Source: Euglena gracilis
Taxonomy: Eukaryota > Euglenida > Euglenophyceae > Euglenales
Assembly: GCA_039621445.1 (NCBI GenBank)
Contig: CP154955.1
Span: 33,029,417 to 33,093,416, forward strand
DNA length: 64,000 nt
Direction: 5' to 3'
Part shown: positions 44,935 through 56,164 of the stretch, piece after piece
How positions within the stretch are numbered: the stretch's first letter is position 1
Layout of the letters: each line of letters begins with the position of its first letter
Position numbers and translations under genes: made by a program
Notes under the pieces: model-generated
Seen by the model: only the letters and a program-made list of their open reading frames with translations
What the model was told of the DNA's origin: nothing
The model's database searches: none

Positions 44935-45995
44935 GGGGTCGCTGAGCTCTTATCCCTTTATGGGTAGGAGCGAAGCTTACCAGAGGGCAAACCCCCCCCC
45001 TTTTGACCCCCCTTTTGGGCCACCTTGGGAGAACCAAGGTTCCCGGTATGGACCGACTGCCGCCGAAGGAAATTGTCTTGGATAAAAATATTCCCCGTGG
45101 TCCCCCGCATTTGTTGATACCCTGCATTAATCCCAGTTTTTTGGCGTCTGGCCAGAGTTACGCCCGTTTCAACGGGGCCAAATCCAAAAAAGGGACTGCA
45201 AAACAGAGTGTATCTGCCAGCAAGAAAACGAGTATTTTGGAAACAACTCCCCAGGGCCCGAGTCGTCCAAAGGGCCCAAAAGAAGAATTCAGGCCCGTGC
45301 AACGCCCTATCCAATGGTGCTGGGCTTTTCACGGTAACTCCGCGGCCGGCCAAAATCCGCAGCCTCCCTTTTTGACACGTTTTTTCGGCCATTTTTGGCC
45401 TGTTTTGGGCCAAAAAAAGACAATTTTCCAAATAGCTCCAAAACGAAGCAAAATGAAAGAAAAATTTTTTAAAACACCAAAAGAAGCCCTTAGAACGTAA
45501 CTCCCCGTGATTCCTGTAACTCCTGCTAGCCCGCGAAACGGACATTTTTGGGCCTGTTTCGGGCTGTTTTTAGGCCAAACAATTAAATCGCCAAAAAACC
45601 AAATATCTCGAAAATGAAGCAAAATCAAGAAAATTGCCTGGAGACCTAAATTGAAGTTCTTAAAATGCCCTATCTAACAGTATTTTGATTTCCCCGTACC
45701 TCCCCACCTAGCCTGAGATATGGCCAACTTACGGCCCAAAATAGCGCGGCAGGCTTCCAACTCTGCCATTTTCGGCCATTTTGGGTCAAAGCAAACTGAT
45801 TCTACGAAATTTCTCAATCAATCAAAGGAAATGTGCGGCGACCTAAAATAAAGCCCTAGCTCCATATGCCCATATGGTCACTTTTTTCAACTTCCTGTCC
45901 GGCCAGAGAAACGGCCATTTTTTGGCCCGTTTCCGGCGGTTTTTTTCCGTTGCGTGCAAATCCTGTTAAGAGCTCAGCACTATTCAAAACCTGGT
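44935..45995 (+). mobile_element. GCTGAGCTCTTA-family repeat, full-length copy
   Basis: The left end is GGTCGCTGAGCTCTTATCCC then TTTATGGGTAGGAGCGAAGC. The right end is TTAAGAGCTCAGCACTATTC then AAAACCTGG. The outer GCTGAGCTCTTA / TTAAGAGCTCAGC form 12-13-bp inverted repeats. The interior repeats TTTTCGGCC and AAATAGCTCCAAAACGAAGC-type phrases several times. No ORF of note. Homologous to 31828-32960. Confidence 0.75.
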
Positions 45996-46519
45996 CAACT
46001 GCCTGGGGGGGGGGCAACCTACGGTTGGTTGTTCGACAAGGGGGTGCAAAACAAGAAATGCCGTCAATGACCGGGTGGGGGGGGATCGCCCAACCCCATA
46101 AACTGTGGTCAATGGTCCGGGGGTTGTCGTTCGGTGGGTACTTGCTGTGGCTGTGACCAAAAACCAGAACGCCCTAACCCAAATAACTCAAACAACCTTT
46201 GACCTTCCCCCCTTCCCCCCCCCCAGTCATTGGGCACTTCAATCGTCGCAGTTTCCCCATATGCACACACAATCCAATGCAAAATCACAGGGTTCCACAA
46301 CCCTGCATGCTCAAATGCCCTGGTGTCTGAGGAGGGTCAGCACAGGGGTGTGAAAACTCCAGCAAGCATCCTGCTCCCAATCCAACTGGCAGTTATCCTT
46401 GAATGTTTTGGGGGTGTTAGCGTGACACAATTGATGTCCTGTCGATTCAACCCCTTCGCATTTGCACTTGTGCAATCTGTGATTTGGCAATTTAGAATTT
46501 AGCCCAAACAAATCTCTTT

Positions 46520-49500
46520 TTCCCAGTGGTCACTAACCTGTCCCTCATCAGGGCAGCTGGGGCTGCTCTGAAGGGGTTCTCCTCCCAGTACAGGGGGGGG
46601 GGGGTCCGCTCCCCCAACCTGAACTCTGCAGGGAAATCAGAAAACATTCTCGGTGCTGAACAACGAATCAGGCGTTGTTCAGAGAAATGGACAGCCTCGG
46701 GGTGAACTCCCATGCCCATACGAACACCAAACAACGAAGACAACAATAAACAAGAGAGACATTCAGGACATTCTGGGTTTCAAAGCAATTACAATTTACA
46801 AAAGAAATTGTCGCTTAAAGGGTGGTAAATATTCCTTTAAGAAATGGCAAATGTCATATCTTCAGTGCTCAACAAAACAAACTTCCCTGAAATAAAAATA
46901 ACCAGAAAAAAAACAGAGAAACTGGGGGGAAACAAATGAAAAAATTCCCGTTGCGAAATTTTGCTTCAAAATTCAACAATTGCCCTGACATGGATGTATG
47001 GAAGCCCTGAGCCCTCCCCCAGAGGAGTCAAGAAGGTGCCCCCTCCAAACTGGGAGGGTATTCCAAGCTCTGCATAGTGTGCGGCAAAATTGGACAGAAA
47101 AAAATCTGTTTTTCAGGAATAGCACCACATAGCACATTTTGGGGAGAAAGGCAGGGTTTTCGGCATACCCAGGCACCTCTGAAAGTGGGGAGGAAATGTC
47201 GTCTGATCACAGGGGACCCATTTCTTTTGAGATATAAAATAATGATACAAAATAGGCTGTTTAAAAGAATTAGAGAGGAAGAAGGCATGTCCCCAGAGTA
47301 CTGGCAGAGAACACCTTCACAAAGGCGGCCTAACTCGCCCTTAACGTTGGAGCTGGCACCAAAATTGCACAGCACCAAAACTCTTTAGCATCCCAATACT
47401 AAGCCAAAGGTCCAACCAAGGCAAGCCAAAAGTTCCTCTGAGAAGCCACACACACACACACACACATGGACAGATTGTGCCAAAACAGGTCCGTATGCAG
47501 AAAAATCTCAAAAAGCAGCCTCACAATGAACACAATCTACCTGTTGGAGGTCCCAGGGTCCAGTGGCGACATGCACTTCCCCGTCTGCACGCACAGCGCC
47601 AAAAAAAAGTTAGTGCAGCCAGGATTCAAAGGGAGGCGTGGCCCGGAGGCAGTGACCAGCAAACGAGGCGACGAGGCAAATGAAACGCCCAAACGAGGGC
47701 GGGGTGTTCCAACAGGGGGGTACACTTTGCGCCAAAACAAAACCGTTCAGGTTGCGCCCGGCGTTGCCGCCGCCGCCGCCGCCGCTGCGGACCGCCCGGC
47801 CCGCTCCCGGGCGGCGTGCAGCATCCGTTGCCGCCAGGGCAGCCCGGGCCAGCCGGGGGGGGGGGAAGAGGTTGCCCCCCCCACACCACCCACAGGGTTG
47901 TGGGGATTCCCGTCCGGCTCTGGGTTCCGCTGCCGCTCCAGGAGGCTGGCCCGCTGCTCCGGCCAGGAGAGCCCCTGTGGCGGGACCGGGGGCCGATGGT
48001 ATGGCCGGCTGACACAGAGCCGCCACACGGTGACTGGGGAAGGGGTGGTGCTACCCATTGAAGGCCCAACAGGAGACCCCTCCCCCCCCCCAAATGCCAC
48101 CCCCATCCTTAGTTTTCAAGGGCACACAAAGTCCGAGCTCGGGGGGGGGGGGATTCAGGGGTGAGTGTTTGACCATAGCGAGCAAGCTCTTTCTTGGAAC
48201 ACCCAAAAGCGGAGGCGGGGGAGGGGGATAATTTGGGAGAAAATTTTCGAAGTCAAAAAATGGTGCCAAAAGAAAATCACCCAGCCCCCAAGCCTCCTTT
48301 TTTCATTTTCCATTGCAAATAGATAAACCCGCACTTATTGTGGGTTTGATTGTGGGCAGTGCCCTGATAAGTGTGGAACCCCCAAGGGTCCGAAACTACC
48401 TCCCCAAAAAGTGCACACCTCCTCCCAAAGGAGAAATTACTGTCACATCTCAGGTCAGAAAGCAAACACAATTGTCCTTCTCAGGCCAAACGTTTCTATC
48501 ATCCAAGCCCAAATTTGACGCATAATCACTTGACTCGCTGCTTGACATCACAAGAAGGGGAAAAACTGAAAAAGAGTGGTGGAAATCAAATATTTTGTGT
48601 TTTGCCCTTATAAGTGCGCACTTCTTGGGGTCCGAAAATACGTCCTGAAAATGCGCGCACCTGTGCACTTATTGGGGGGGTTACTCTTTTTTGATATGTA
48701 TTCTAAACCCCATTTCATCAATTGTATGATTATGCGGACGTTCTCATAATTTTATCCACTCGTTCTCTTTACCTTTACAGCTGCCCAGAGGGGAGGATAT
48801 TATTTAGGCAGCCGAAATAGGCCCTCGGGAGGCCTATTTCGCAGGCTGAAATTGACCAACCACAGGGCGGAGGGGGTCTCGGAGTGCCCCTGGAGTGCCT
48901 GGGCAGGCAGGCACCAACCCCCTCCCGGGTTGGTGCCTGCCTGGTTGTGGGCCAAAAAAGTGCCCAAAAATGGCCTTTTCTGGGCTTCTGGCGCCTTTGG
49001 CGCCGGAAGTGCCTTGTGCCCCCCCCCACCCCGGGGCCGGATCTGGGTGCCTTGGAGTGCCTGCCCAGGCAGGCACCCCACCCGGGGTGGGTCACACCGC
49101 CTTAAATTTCAGCCTGCTTGGAAGAGGTGTATTGCATTGTATTGCATATTTGGGGTTATTAGCATAATTATCATGTGTGGTTACTGTTGCTGCTGCTGGT
49201 GCTGGTGTTGAAATCATGATTTTTCATTGTTATTCTTATCAACATCATTGTTGTTGGTGTTGCTGCCGCTGCCGCCGCCGCTGCTGCTGCCGCTGACACA
49301 CATGCTTTGCATTGCACACCTCCCCGCCGGAGAGCTTCGTCTTTGCGACATGGGCCAGCCAGCATGCACCGGACGCCGCCGCCACCACGGGGGCGCAGGT
49401 CAGGCCCATGCAACCGTGGAGGCACACCACCCCGGTGGAAGAGGTGGCCTCCTGTGGAGGCGGACCACGCCCCCTGGCCCACACCTCGCACACCAGCACC

Positions 49501-49530
49501 GCTGCCACGATGTCCAATCACCACAAAGCC
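46520..49530 (-). CDS. unassigned candidate exons (minus strand)
   Basis: Several islands look like exons by base composition and splice borders, but no family was recognised: 49530-49310 (DIVAAVLVCEVWARGRGPPP, then a Cys/Ala-rich stretch), 48033-about 47750 (VWRLCVSRPYHRPPVPPQ, SWPEQRASLLERQRN), 47582-47540 (TGKCMSPLDPGTSN, bordered by GTGCAG and GTAGAT) and about 46590-46525 (YWEENPFRAAPAALMRDR). They lie between the J-domain exons and the kinase exons on the same strand. They could be the 3' part of the former, the 5' part of the latter, or a separate gene. Confidence 0.3.
48842..49116. mobile_element. TIR element (CAGGCTGAAATT ends), foldback type
   Basis: Exact 12-bp inverted ends, CAGGCTGAAATT and AATTTCAGCCTG. 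The inner arms carry GGCAGGCACC/GGTGCCTGCC pairs and a central TGGCGCCTTTGGCGCC hairpin, as in the elements at 58714 and 61802. The 8-bp flanks (CTATTTCG, CTTGGAAG) do not match, so the duplication is lost or the ends are misjudged. A 29-bp hairpin, CGAAATAGG..CCTATTTCG, sits just outside at about 48813-48841. Confidence 0.6.
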
Positions 49531-50177
49531 AGCCAACGTTAGTGTATGTTTTGGGCTGCTGTCCACACTTTTTTCAACAAAAAAAGTAAAAAAAAACATG
49601 GTTTTGTAATTTTGGGAAGATGCTGCTTTCAGAAATATGGAGAGAACCCTGAAAATGACAAAAAAAAATTGGCGAAAAGCTTGGCCTTGGGTGAAATCTG
49701 GTCCAGGATGCGGAAAAATTCTTAGTCGAAATTATTTCCCAGCAGAAATCAGGAAGAAAACGAAACAGGCCAAAGGTGTGGTGTGGTGTGGTGTGGTGCG
49801 GTACGGCATGGCGTGGTGCGGTGCGGTGCAATGAGGTGGTGTGCGTGTGTGTGTGTGTGTGTTTGGTGTGGGGGGGGGGCGCTTCTGTACTTACAGGACA
49901 CTTCTTACACGTCTTACAAGGCACACACCTCCGGAGGCAATCCACAGAATAAGACATAGGGGTCGATGTCCTCCGACAGGATGGCACTGGGGCTGACATC
50001 AGAGTGGATGGAACGGCCTAACCCACAGAGTACCACACCCCCTGCGTCAAGCGCCTCCAACGAGTCTTCCCAGGCCCTGGCCGACCCCGAGGTCATACAA
50101 TTCCCGCAGCTCCCCGTCAGAGAGGATCATGAAGGCGATGGTGGCGTCCAGGTACCGGGAGGTCACCTCGTCCAGCT

Positions 50178-53100
50178 CCTGTCAGAGTCGAAGCACGCCA
50201 AAACGCACGCACACAAACAGATGGGTCTACCGCCACAGCGGGAAGTCTGGGGGTGGGGATTCACCCTAACCCACCGTCGTCCAGTCGTTGGCAAAGAGAA
50301 GAAACCCATTTTTGACCTGCCACCGGCACCAGGGTTGGAAGTGGAAAACTGCAGCAGTCCCTTTGTGCAATGTGTCTAAACCCCCCCCCCAAATAATACC
50401 CCCCCCCGGGGTATTATTTTTTCGCCCGAAGTCCCGGCCCGAGGGGGGGGGTATTATTTGGGGGGGGGGGGTATTATTTTTCCAAAAATTTCGAAATTTT
50501 CCGAAGTCCCGTAAAACCCAAAATAGCACCCAAAACCGCCCTTTGGGGTCATTTTTTGCACTTTCTTGTGAAATTTACCATTTTTGGAGGTCAGATGAGC
50601 CAGAAAAATCCATTTTTTCCATAATTTGTTGTCAAATAAAAATTTGCTGCATTTTTTCACTCAACAACAAGAAACCCCAACTTTTTCAGAGCCAAAAATC
50701 CCGGGCCTTCGGGCCCGGAACAGGGGGGGGGGTGTAATTATTAGGGTGCCGGGCGAATCGGACCCAAGGGGGCTGGGGTAATTATTTTCTGGGTTTGGGG
50801 GTGGGGGGGGGGGGATATTATTTGGGGGGGGGGGGTATTATTTGGGGGGTGGTGTTTACCTTGGCGGAAAGGGGGGCGGAGAATAGAGAATCAGATAATC
50901 GGATCGGCAACTTGTAATGCGAGCGGTCAGTGATGAAATGTGGCCCTTTGTGATCTCTTCTTTGGAATACCTTCTGGCAATTGAAAAGGTGTTATTTAGG
51001 AAAGAAGCGAAAACGTGCATTCATTTCGTTTTGTGATGAATGACGCCTTCCCAAAACGCCGAGCCAAGTTGCGGAAGATGTGTGAGGCCTTCCTTGCCCT
51101 TCCAACAAGCCAGGATGACTCAATTGTGACTGGGCTGGACGTGCAAAAAAAAAGGCTAGCGGCACCTAAGTGTTTCCTGTGGGGACGTCAAGGTCAAGCT
51201 GCAGAGGCAAAGTTGGGGGACAAACAGGGGCACACACCGCCTGCTCAATGCTTTGGGGCTGACGCTCCGGATGACACCGGGAGGCGATATCTGAGGGCCG
51301 CCGGAGGACCCCGCCACCGACACCGGACGCCCTGCGCCACCCCAGCAACGCCTCCCTGCCCCAGATCTGAGCTACCCCGGAGCGGATACAGTGCAGGCAT
51401 TATTATTTTTTAAGGCGCCTTAAAAAACCTTAAAAAACCTTAAAAACCCTTAAAATTTTTTTTTCCAAAATGCCTTAAAAAACCTTAAAAAACCTTAAAA
51501 AACCTTAAAAAAATCACCCCGGGGAAGTTTTTCTTCCCCGTGATGACCTTAAAAAACCTTAAAAATTTTCCCTGGGAATTTTTTTTCTTGCACCAAACAA
51601 ATAATGGCATGTCTGAAACCCCGCATAAAGCCAGTCAATGCAGAAGCGGTTGTGAACAAACAATATGAAAACCGGATTGTTTGCCAAGGTTTCTGGCATA
51701 GTTCGGTTGGCCTCGGTTCACCAAAAGCTGTGACACACGGCCAAAATAAGCAAAACTTGCAACCACATCTTTCTTGATTTGAATTACTTGAGACATTCTT
51801 AGAGGAATCAACCCAAATTGCACAAAAATGCAATTGCAGCAAAAGTTGCATGAACAACAAAAAAATCCCGATTTGGGACAATTTACTACGCTGGAGCAGT
51901 TTTGGGGTGGAAAATAACGAAGGTCAAAAAAGGTGGACCAAATTTTGGCACAGCCAAATTTTACTGACACTTTTCCTCTGTCAAATTTGTTGGATTTTCA
52001 ATGGCATTTTTTTTGCTTCAAAAACCTCTCAACTTCAAAATTTTGAGAAAATGTTGATTTTTTGGAAGGTGTGAAAAATGGGGGTTTGAGGGAGTTTAAT
52101 GGCCATTTTTTGAGGAAAAAGTTCTAAAGTAATTTTATGTCATCAAAAAGTGACGTTTTTAAGTTTTTCCAGACTATTTTTGTTGCGTTTTTTATTAAAA
52201 CACATATTTTTAAAAAACTTGTTTTCTTTTTAAAAAATTTATTTATAAAAAACTTGTTTTTTTTAAAAAAAAAGTTTTCTTAAAAAAAACATGCTTTTTA
52301 AAAAAAAAATTTGGTTTCAAAAAAAAACATTTTTTTTGTTTCAAAAAAAAAACAAGCACTCAACCTTGGCAAGCACCTATGGTCAAGCCCCAAAATTTCC
52401 CCATTTGAGGCCATTTTAGGCCATTTAAGGCCAACAGGCAAGCAAATGTCCTGAATAGGGTCAGAAATTTAAAGTAATTGCAATGAAAAAAAATGGATGG
52501 TTTCGAGTTTCGAGTTTCGAGGTGACCCACTCTGTATCCCATGCAACAAGGTTTTGAGCAATGTGTATGGCGGCACACTGCATGGGCACGCGTTTGGTAT
52601 TGCTCACATGAAAAAGTTGGATTATTTTGTCAGTGTTCATGAGGCTATCCGGTGTGGGTGCACGGGTCAGGGCGGTCCATCAGGGACGGAATTTTTTTTT
52701 TAGTTAACTGCCCCTTAAGGACTGCCCCTCCAGGGCAGTTTTGGACCCGAAATAATTTTTCCGGCGCCTTCGGCACCGGGTGTTTTTTTGACCCATTTTG
52801 GGACCCATATGCAGGAACCCATAGCTAAAATGGCCTAAAATTCCTAAAATGCCTAGAATGGCCTAAAATTCCTAAAATGCCTAAAATGGCAATAACTGTT
52901 CCTCATTGACCGCCCTGATCCCATGCTTCGCCCGAGGCTTCTTCCTTGGGCGTTCCGAAGCCACAGCAGTCTGAAGCCATCGGGCCATCTTCGGGGGCTG
53001 AGATTTTACCTGAGGAAAAAAATGCCTTAAAAAACCTTAAAATTTTTTAAATTTCCTCAAAAAACCTTAAAAAACCTTAAAAAACCTTAAAAAACGCCTT

Positions 53101-53254
53101 AAAATTTTTTGAGAAATCTCGCCTTAAAAAAAAATAATGCCTGATACAGTGGAGGGGGGGCAGACACGTACCGGCGTACGCCGCGACAACCTCGTCCGCT
53201 GGGGTCTGGGCGGTCACCCCGAGGCAGTCGTACAGGGAGGGACCCTCAGTGCTG
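50178..53254 (-). CDS. J-domain exons (DnaJ-like, HPE variant), probable 3' part of a DNAJC7-like gene
   Basis: Three exons join in phase to a full J domain: 53254-53172 (PSLYDCLGVTAQTPADEVVA, donor G/GTACGT), 51290-51238 (D-IASRCHPERQPQSIEQA) and one starting at 50178 (ELDEVTSRYLDATIAFMILS, then DGELRELYDLG). They supply helix I 'YDCLGV', helix II 'ADEVVAAYADIA', the loop, and helix III-IV 'AFMILSDGELRELYD'. The loop tripeptide is HPE where functional J domains have HPD, needed to stimulate Hsp70 ATP hydrolysis. The third exon continues to about 49931, but after ELYD the longest open frame shifts by one (WEDSLEALDAGGVVLCG, ILSEDIDPYVLFCGLPPE); a sequence error is possible. TPR exons lie upstream on the same strand at 57.4-60.2 kb, the order found in DNAJC7/TPR2. 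Confidence 0.72.
50377..50862. mobile_element. TA-flanked element with AACCCCCC termini, AAATAATACC type
   Basis: The left end is TAAACCCCCCCCCCAAATAA. The right end is TTATTTGGGGGGTGGTGTTTA, its imperfect inverted complement. GTATTATTTGGGGGGG recurs four or five times, and a CGGGCCTTCGGGCCCGG hairpin lies at about 50700. On the gene sense strand it begins GTAAAC and ends TTTAG, so its termini resemble splice sites. It lies in the intron between J-domain exons 51290-51238 and 50178. Confidence 0.65.
51394..53143 (+). mobile_element. hAT-type transposon relic, 1.75 kb, with CCTTAAAAAA subterminal arrays
   Basis: The ends are CAGGCATTATT and AATAATGCCTG (11-bp exact TIR), extended inward by TTTTTTAAGGCG. 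The flanks are identical ATACAGTG octamers (51386-51393 and 53144-53151). CCTTAAAAAA is arrayed at 51418-51570 and 53025-53130. A plus-strand fragment at 52520-52620 reads CIPCNKVLSNVYGG, then HGHAFGIAHMKK, a C-x2-C...H-x5-H pattern reminiscent of BED/U1-type zinc fingers of hAT transposases. No catalytic RNase-H core was seen. It lies in the intron splitting helix II of the J domain, its right end 28 bp from the donor-side exon. Confidence 0.82.
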
Positions 53255-54922
53255 CTGCAGGGCCAAGCACCTCCAGACACTTGCTGCGTTTTGTGCTGTC
53301 GGGATTGGTCGGGAGTTGTCGGATTTTGGCTGGAAGTCAGGTCCCAGCAGGGTCCCATATCATCCGATCAAAACCTATGATGTGTGGTGCACAATGTCAT
53401 TGACCGAGGGAAGAAATCACGCCATCACTTCTTTGCCTGGGGGATAGGGAGGTTTGGGGGCCACGGGGGCAAGGGGGGGGTGGGGGAGGGAAAGGGGTCC
53501 CCACTTCATGCCACGTCTCAGAGGATGACCACACTTCAAAAACATCACCAATGCCATAGCAGGTGAACTTGGGCTATGAAAGCCTGCGAGCAAAACCAGG
53601 AAAAAAATAGCAAATAGCAAAAACAAAACAAATGTGATGAGAAATGACAATTGGATGTGGAGATTCGAAAATTCATCTGGAAGTTGAGAAAAGAGAATTG
53701 ACCAATCACATATGACAATTCTCATATGCATTTCCATCGAGATGACGTTTTCAACCAGCTGCTTTCCAATGCCGACTTCTTGCAAAAAGAAAACTGCAGA
53801 AAAAAGCATGCAAATTTATAACTTTGATCAACCCTGTACCATTGCTGGCAACCCTAACCCTTACCCCCCCCAAAAACAAACTCCAAAATGTTTATGAAAT
53901 TCTTCGATTTGCAAGTAGAAGGTTTCGTGCAACTGTTCGCAGTGGTGAGGGGGCTGCCCCCAACCCCCCCCCAGAAACCAAAATAGGCGACTCCATTCTC
54001 GACAAAATTCGGGAACCCCCCCTTGCCCCCTTACCTCCCTCAGCCCCCCCCCTTGCCACTCCCCATTTCGTGCCATAAGTGCATCCTCTTGGCAACTCTC
54101 TGGAGTCTGATGGCCAGGTCGTTCCCCATTGATTTTTGCTACAATCATTATTTCCATGTCAGTTTTCACAGCGTTTTCTGTCCATCTGTCTTTGTTTAAT
54201 CCCTGTGTGACCCATCAGGTGCATCCCCCACAACTCGCAATGAATATACAAAATTATGATTTTTTTGATGATTCTTTGACTGTTTTGTCATTAAATCAGG
54301 GAAGAAGCCTGCCTTCAGCTCCACCTGCCACAGAAGGGAAGGTTACCCACATTACGGGACCGTACGAGGTCAAGTGGCGAAATTTCTCAAAAAAAAATGG
54401 TTTTTTGGAAGGACGAATAGACAAAATGAGTTGGACAGGAGGTCGTATGGTGTAATCCAAACAACCACGACAAAGAGGAGCATTTTGGCTGATACGTTTG
54501 CATGTGTGCCCCAAACGGGTCCCCTCCCGGTGTTGTTGATGATGTGCCTGCCATAAAATTTACACTTTGCCTGTAATAATGCTCCCTTGCTACTGGCCCG
54601 CGAGGCTTCTTTTGGCTCCAATAACGAATCCAGTTGCTCAGATAGCTCTCATTCTCAGAACAACATGTGAAGACAAAAGGCTTCAACACAAAGCAAGGAG
54701 GAAAGACGCTCTGCAAACTAACAGCATTCCCTATTTGGGCAACTTGGTGCGCTTTTTTGCCCATCACTCTGTGCTGCGAAATTTTGCGGTGTTGGCGGGA
54801 GTTGTCGGGAGTTATCATGGGAGGTGATTGTGCAGGGCCGCCTCCAGTGGCCCCGCACCCTGTGGCAGCGGGGGCATCGGGAGGAGCGGTCGCGCAGCCG
54901 GGCAGACATAGCAAGGGTGCAG

Positions 54923-55250
54923 CAGACTTTCATTTAGTGCGCCGCAGCGAAGTCAGCCGCGGCGCAAAAAAAAATTTCCGCGGCACACAACCAAATTTTT
55001 GCCGCGGCACACCCGCGGCGCACCTGAAATGCTGCCGCGGCGCACCAACAACGCACCCGCGGCGCACCAACAATGCACCCGCGGCGCACCAACAACGCCC
55101 GCGGCGCACCAATGACCTCCCGCGGCACATGCTGTTTTTGCCGCAGCGCACCTGAAACGCTGCCGCGGTGCACGCAGCGCACAGAAAGAACTCTTCCGCG
55201 GCGCACGCAGCGCAGAAAAAAAATTCCGCGGTGCACTAAATGAAAGTCTG
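54923..55250. mobile_element. hAT-type MITE with CCGCGGCGCACC arrays
   Basis: The TIR CAGACTTTCATTTAGTGC is perfect over 18 bp at both ends, then G/A followed by CCGC. The flanks are identical GGGTGCAG octamers (54915-54922 and 55251-55258). The 328-bp interior is an array of CCGCGGCGCACC-type words (at least ten), in which GTGCGCCGC from the TIR is multiplied. No coding capacity. Confidence 0.9.
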
Positions 55251-56164
55251 GGGTGCAGCAGTGAACCCGGTGTGGCCCTGCTGAGAACCAAAGCTGAAAA
55301 TCCTCCCTTTTTCAGGGCTTCCATTCCTTTCTCCCATAAATGGGGAATTTGCCCAAACCCACTGTAATGGGCCAAAACACGTCGCCTGAGTGAGCGTTGA
55401 CCCACGGCAATCACTGTTTCCAAAGCATCATGCCTCGACCGTAAGACTCAATTGAGCAAAAAAACAACAACAAAAACGAAAAAACCAGCACTGCGGTCTT
55501 CTGGTGATTTCTCCCTGCAACCAGTTTTGCTTTTCTTCGGCCCCAATGGTAAGTAGCTCAGGCTCGGCATCAAAAATAAAAGGAAAAAATCATCGAGATG
55601 AGTCGATAACATCAATGAGAATGCCATGAATGGTCTGGTCTTAACGAAAAAATCGAAAATTTCAAGTTTTCTTATGCTGAAACCAAATATCGTCTGGTGG
55701 TTTCGCCTACGACTGATTCAAAGATGTTGGTAAATTTGACAAAATAAGTGTTTCCTGAGATCGGCCTAAAAGGAGGATCTCAGGGATTTTTCAACCAAGG
55801 ATTTTATTTGGAAAGCATGATTAGCGCTGGCGTAAAGACATATGTGCATGTGGACGCTGGAGAGACCTGTCCTGCAAGCCCCATCTCACTGCACTCAGTG
55901 CACCTAACGCGCGCATCTCAAGCACCAACAGGCAATGCTGTTGCTCTGTGGAGGAGGGATGGGTGATGCCTAAGCAGGGGAGCTATGCGCTTCAAACCCA
56001 GTAGCTGCCCCACCCCGGAGGTAGGACATAATACAAAGCAATATATGGCACGGAACCGGATCACGGTGGGGGGGGGGCAGGGTATTAAATGAGCGGGGAG
56101 GGGGGGTCGGTCCCCAAAAAGGCCAAAAAATTGTGCTTTTTTTGAACGCTCTGGGGGGAAACTG

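Larger units (their letters stand above)
42964..46519. other. region upstream of kinase catalytic exons; first exon not identified
   Basis: The kinase reading frame is still open at the 42963 acceptor (GRAAVKEAIQ), so a 5' exon must lie upstream. Apart from the elements at 43057-43430 and 44935-45995, this stretch is AT-rich with no GC-rich exon island that could be tied to the gene. Short direct repeats (ACAGGTC..TGAGGAC) are at 43850-43915. Confidence 0.4.

Noticed and set aside
48310-48680. TA-flanked G-run element with CACTTAT words
   Set aside because: Left GATAAACCCGCACTTATT and right GCACTTATTGGGGGGTTAC carry the CACTTAT word as direct, not inverted, copies; too weak to list as a defined element.
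33372-53254. Kinase plus J domain as a GAK/auxilin fusion
   Set aside because: In GAK the J domain is C-terminal to the kinase. Here the J-domain exons lie 5' of the kinase exons on the coding strand, so one GAK-type protein is not possible in this order.
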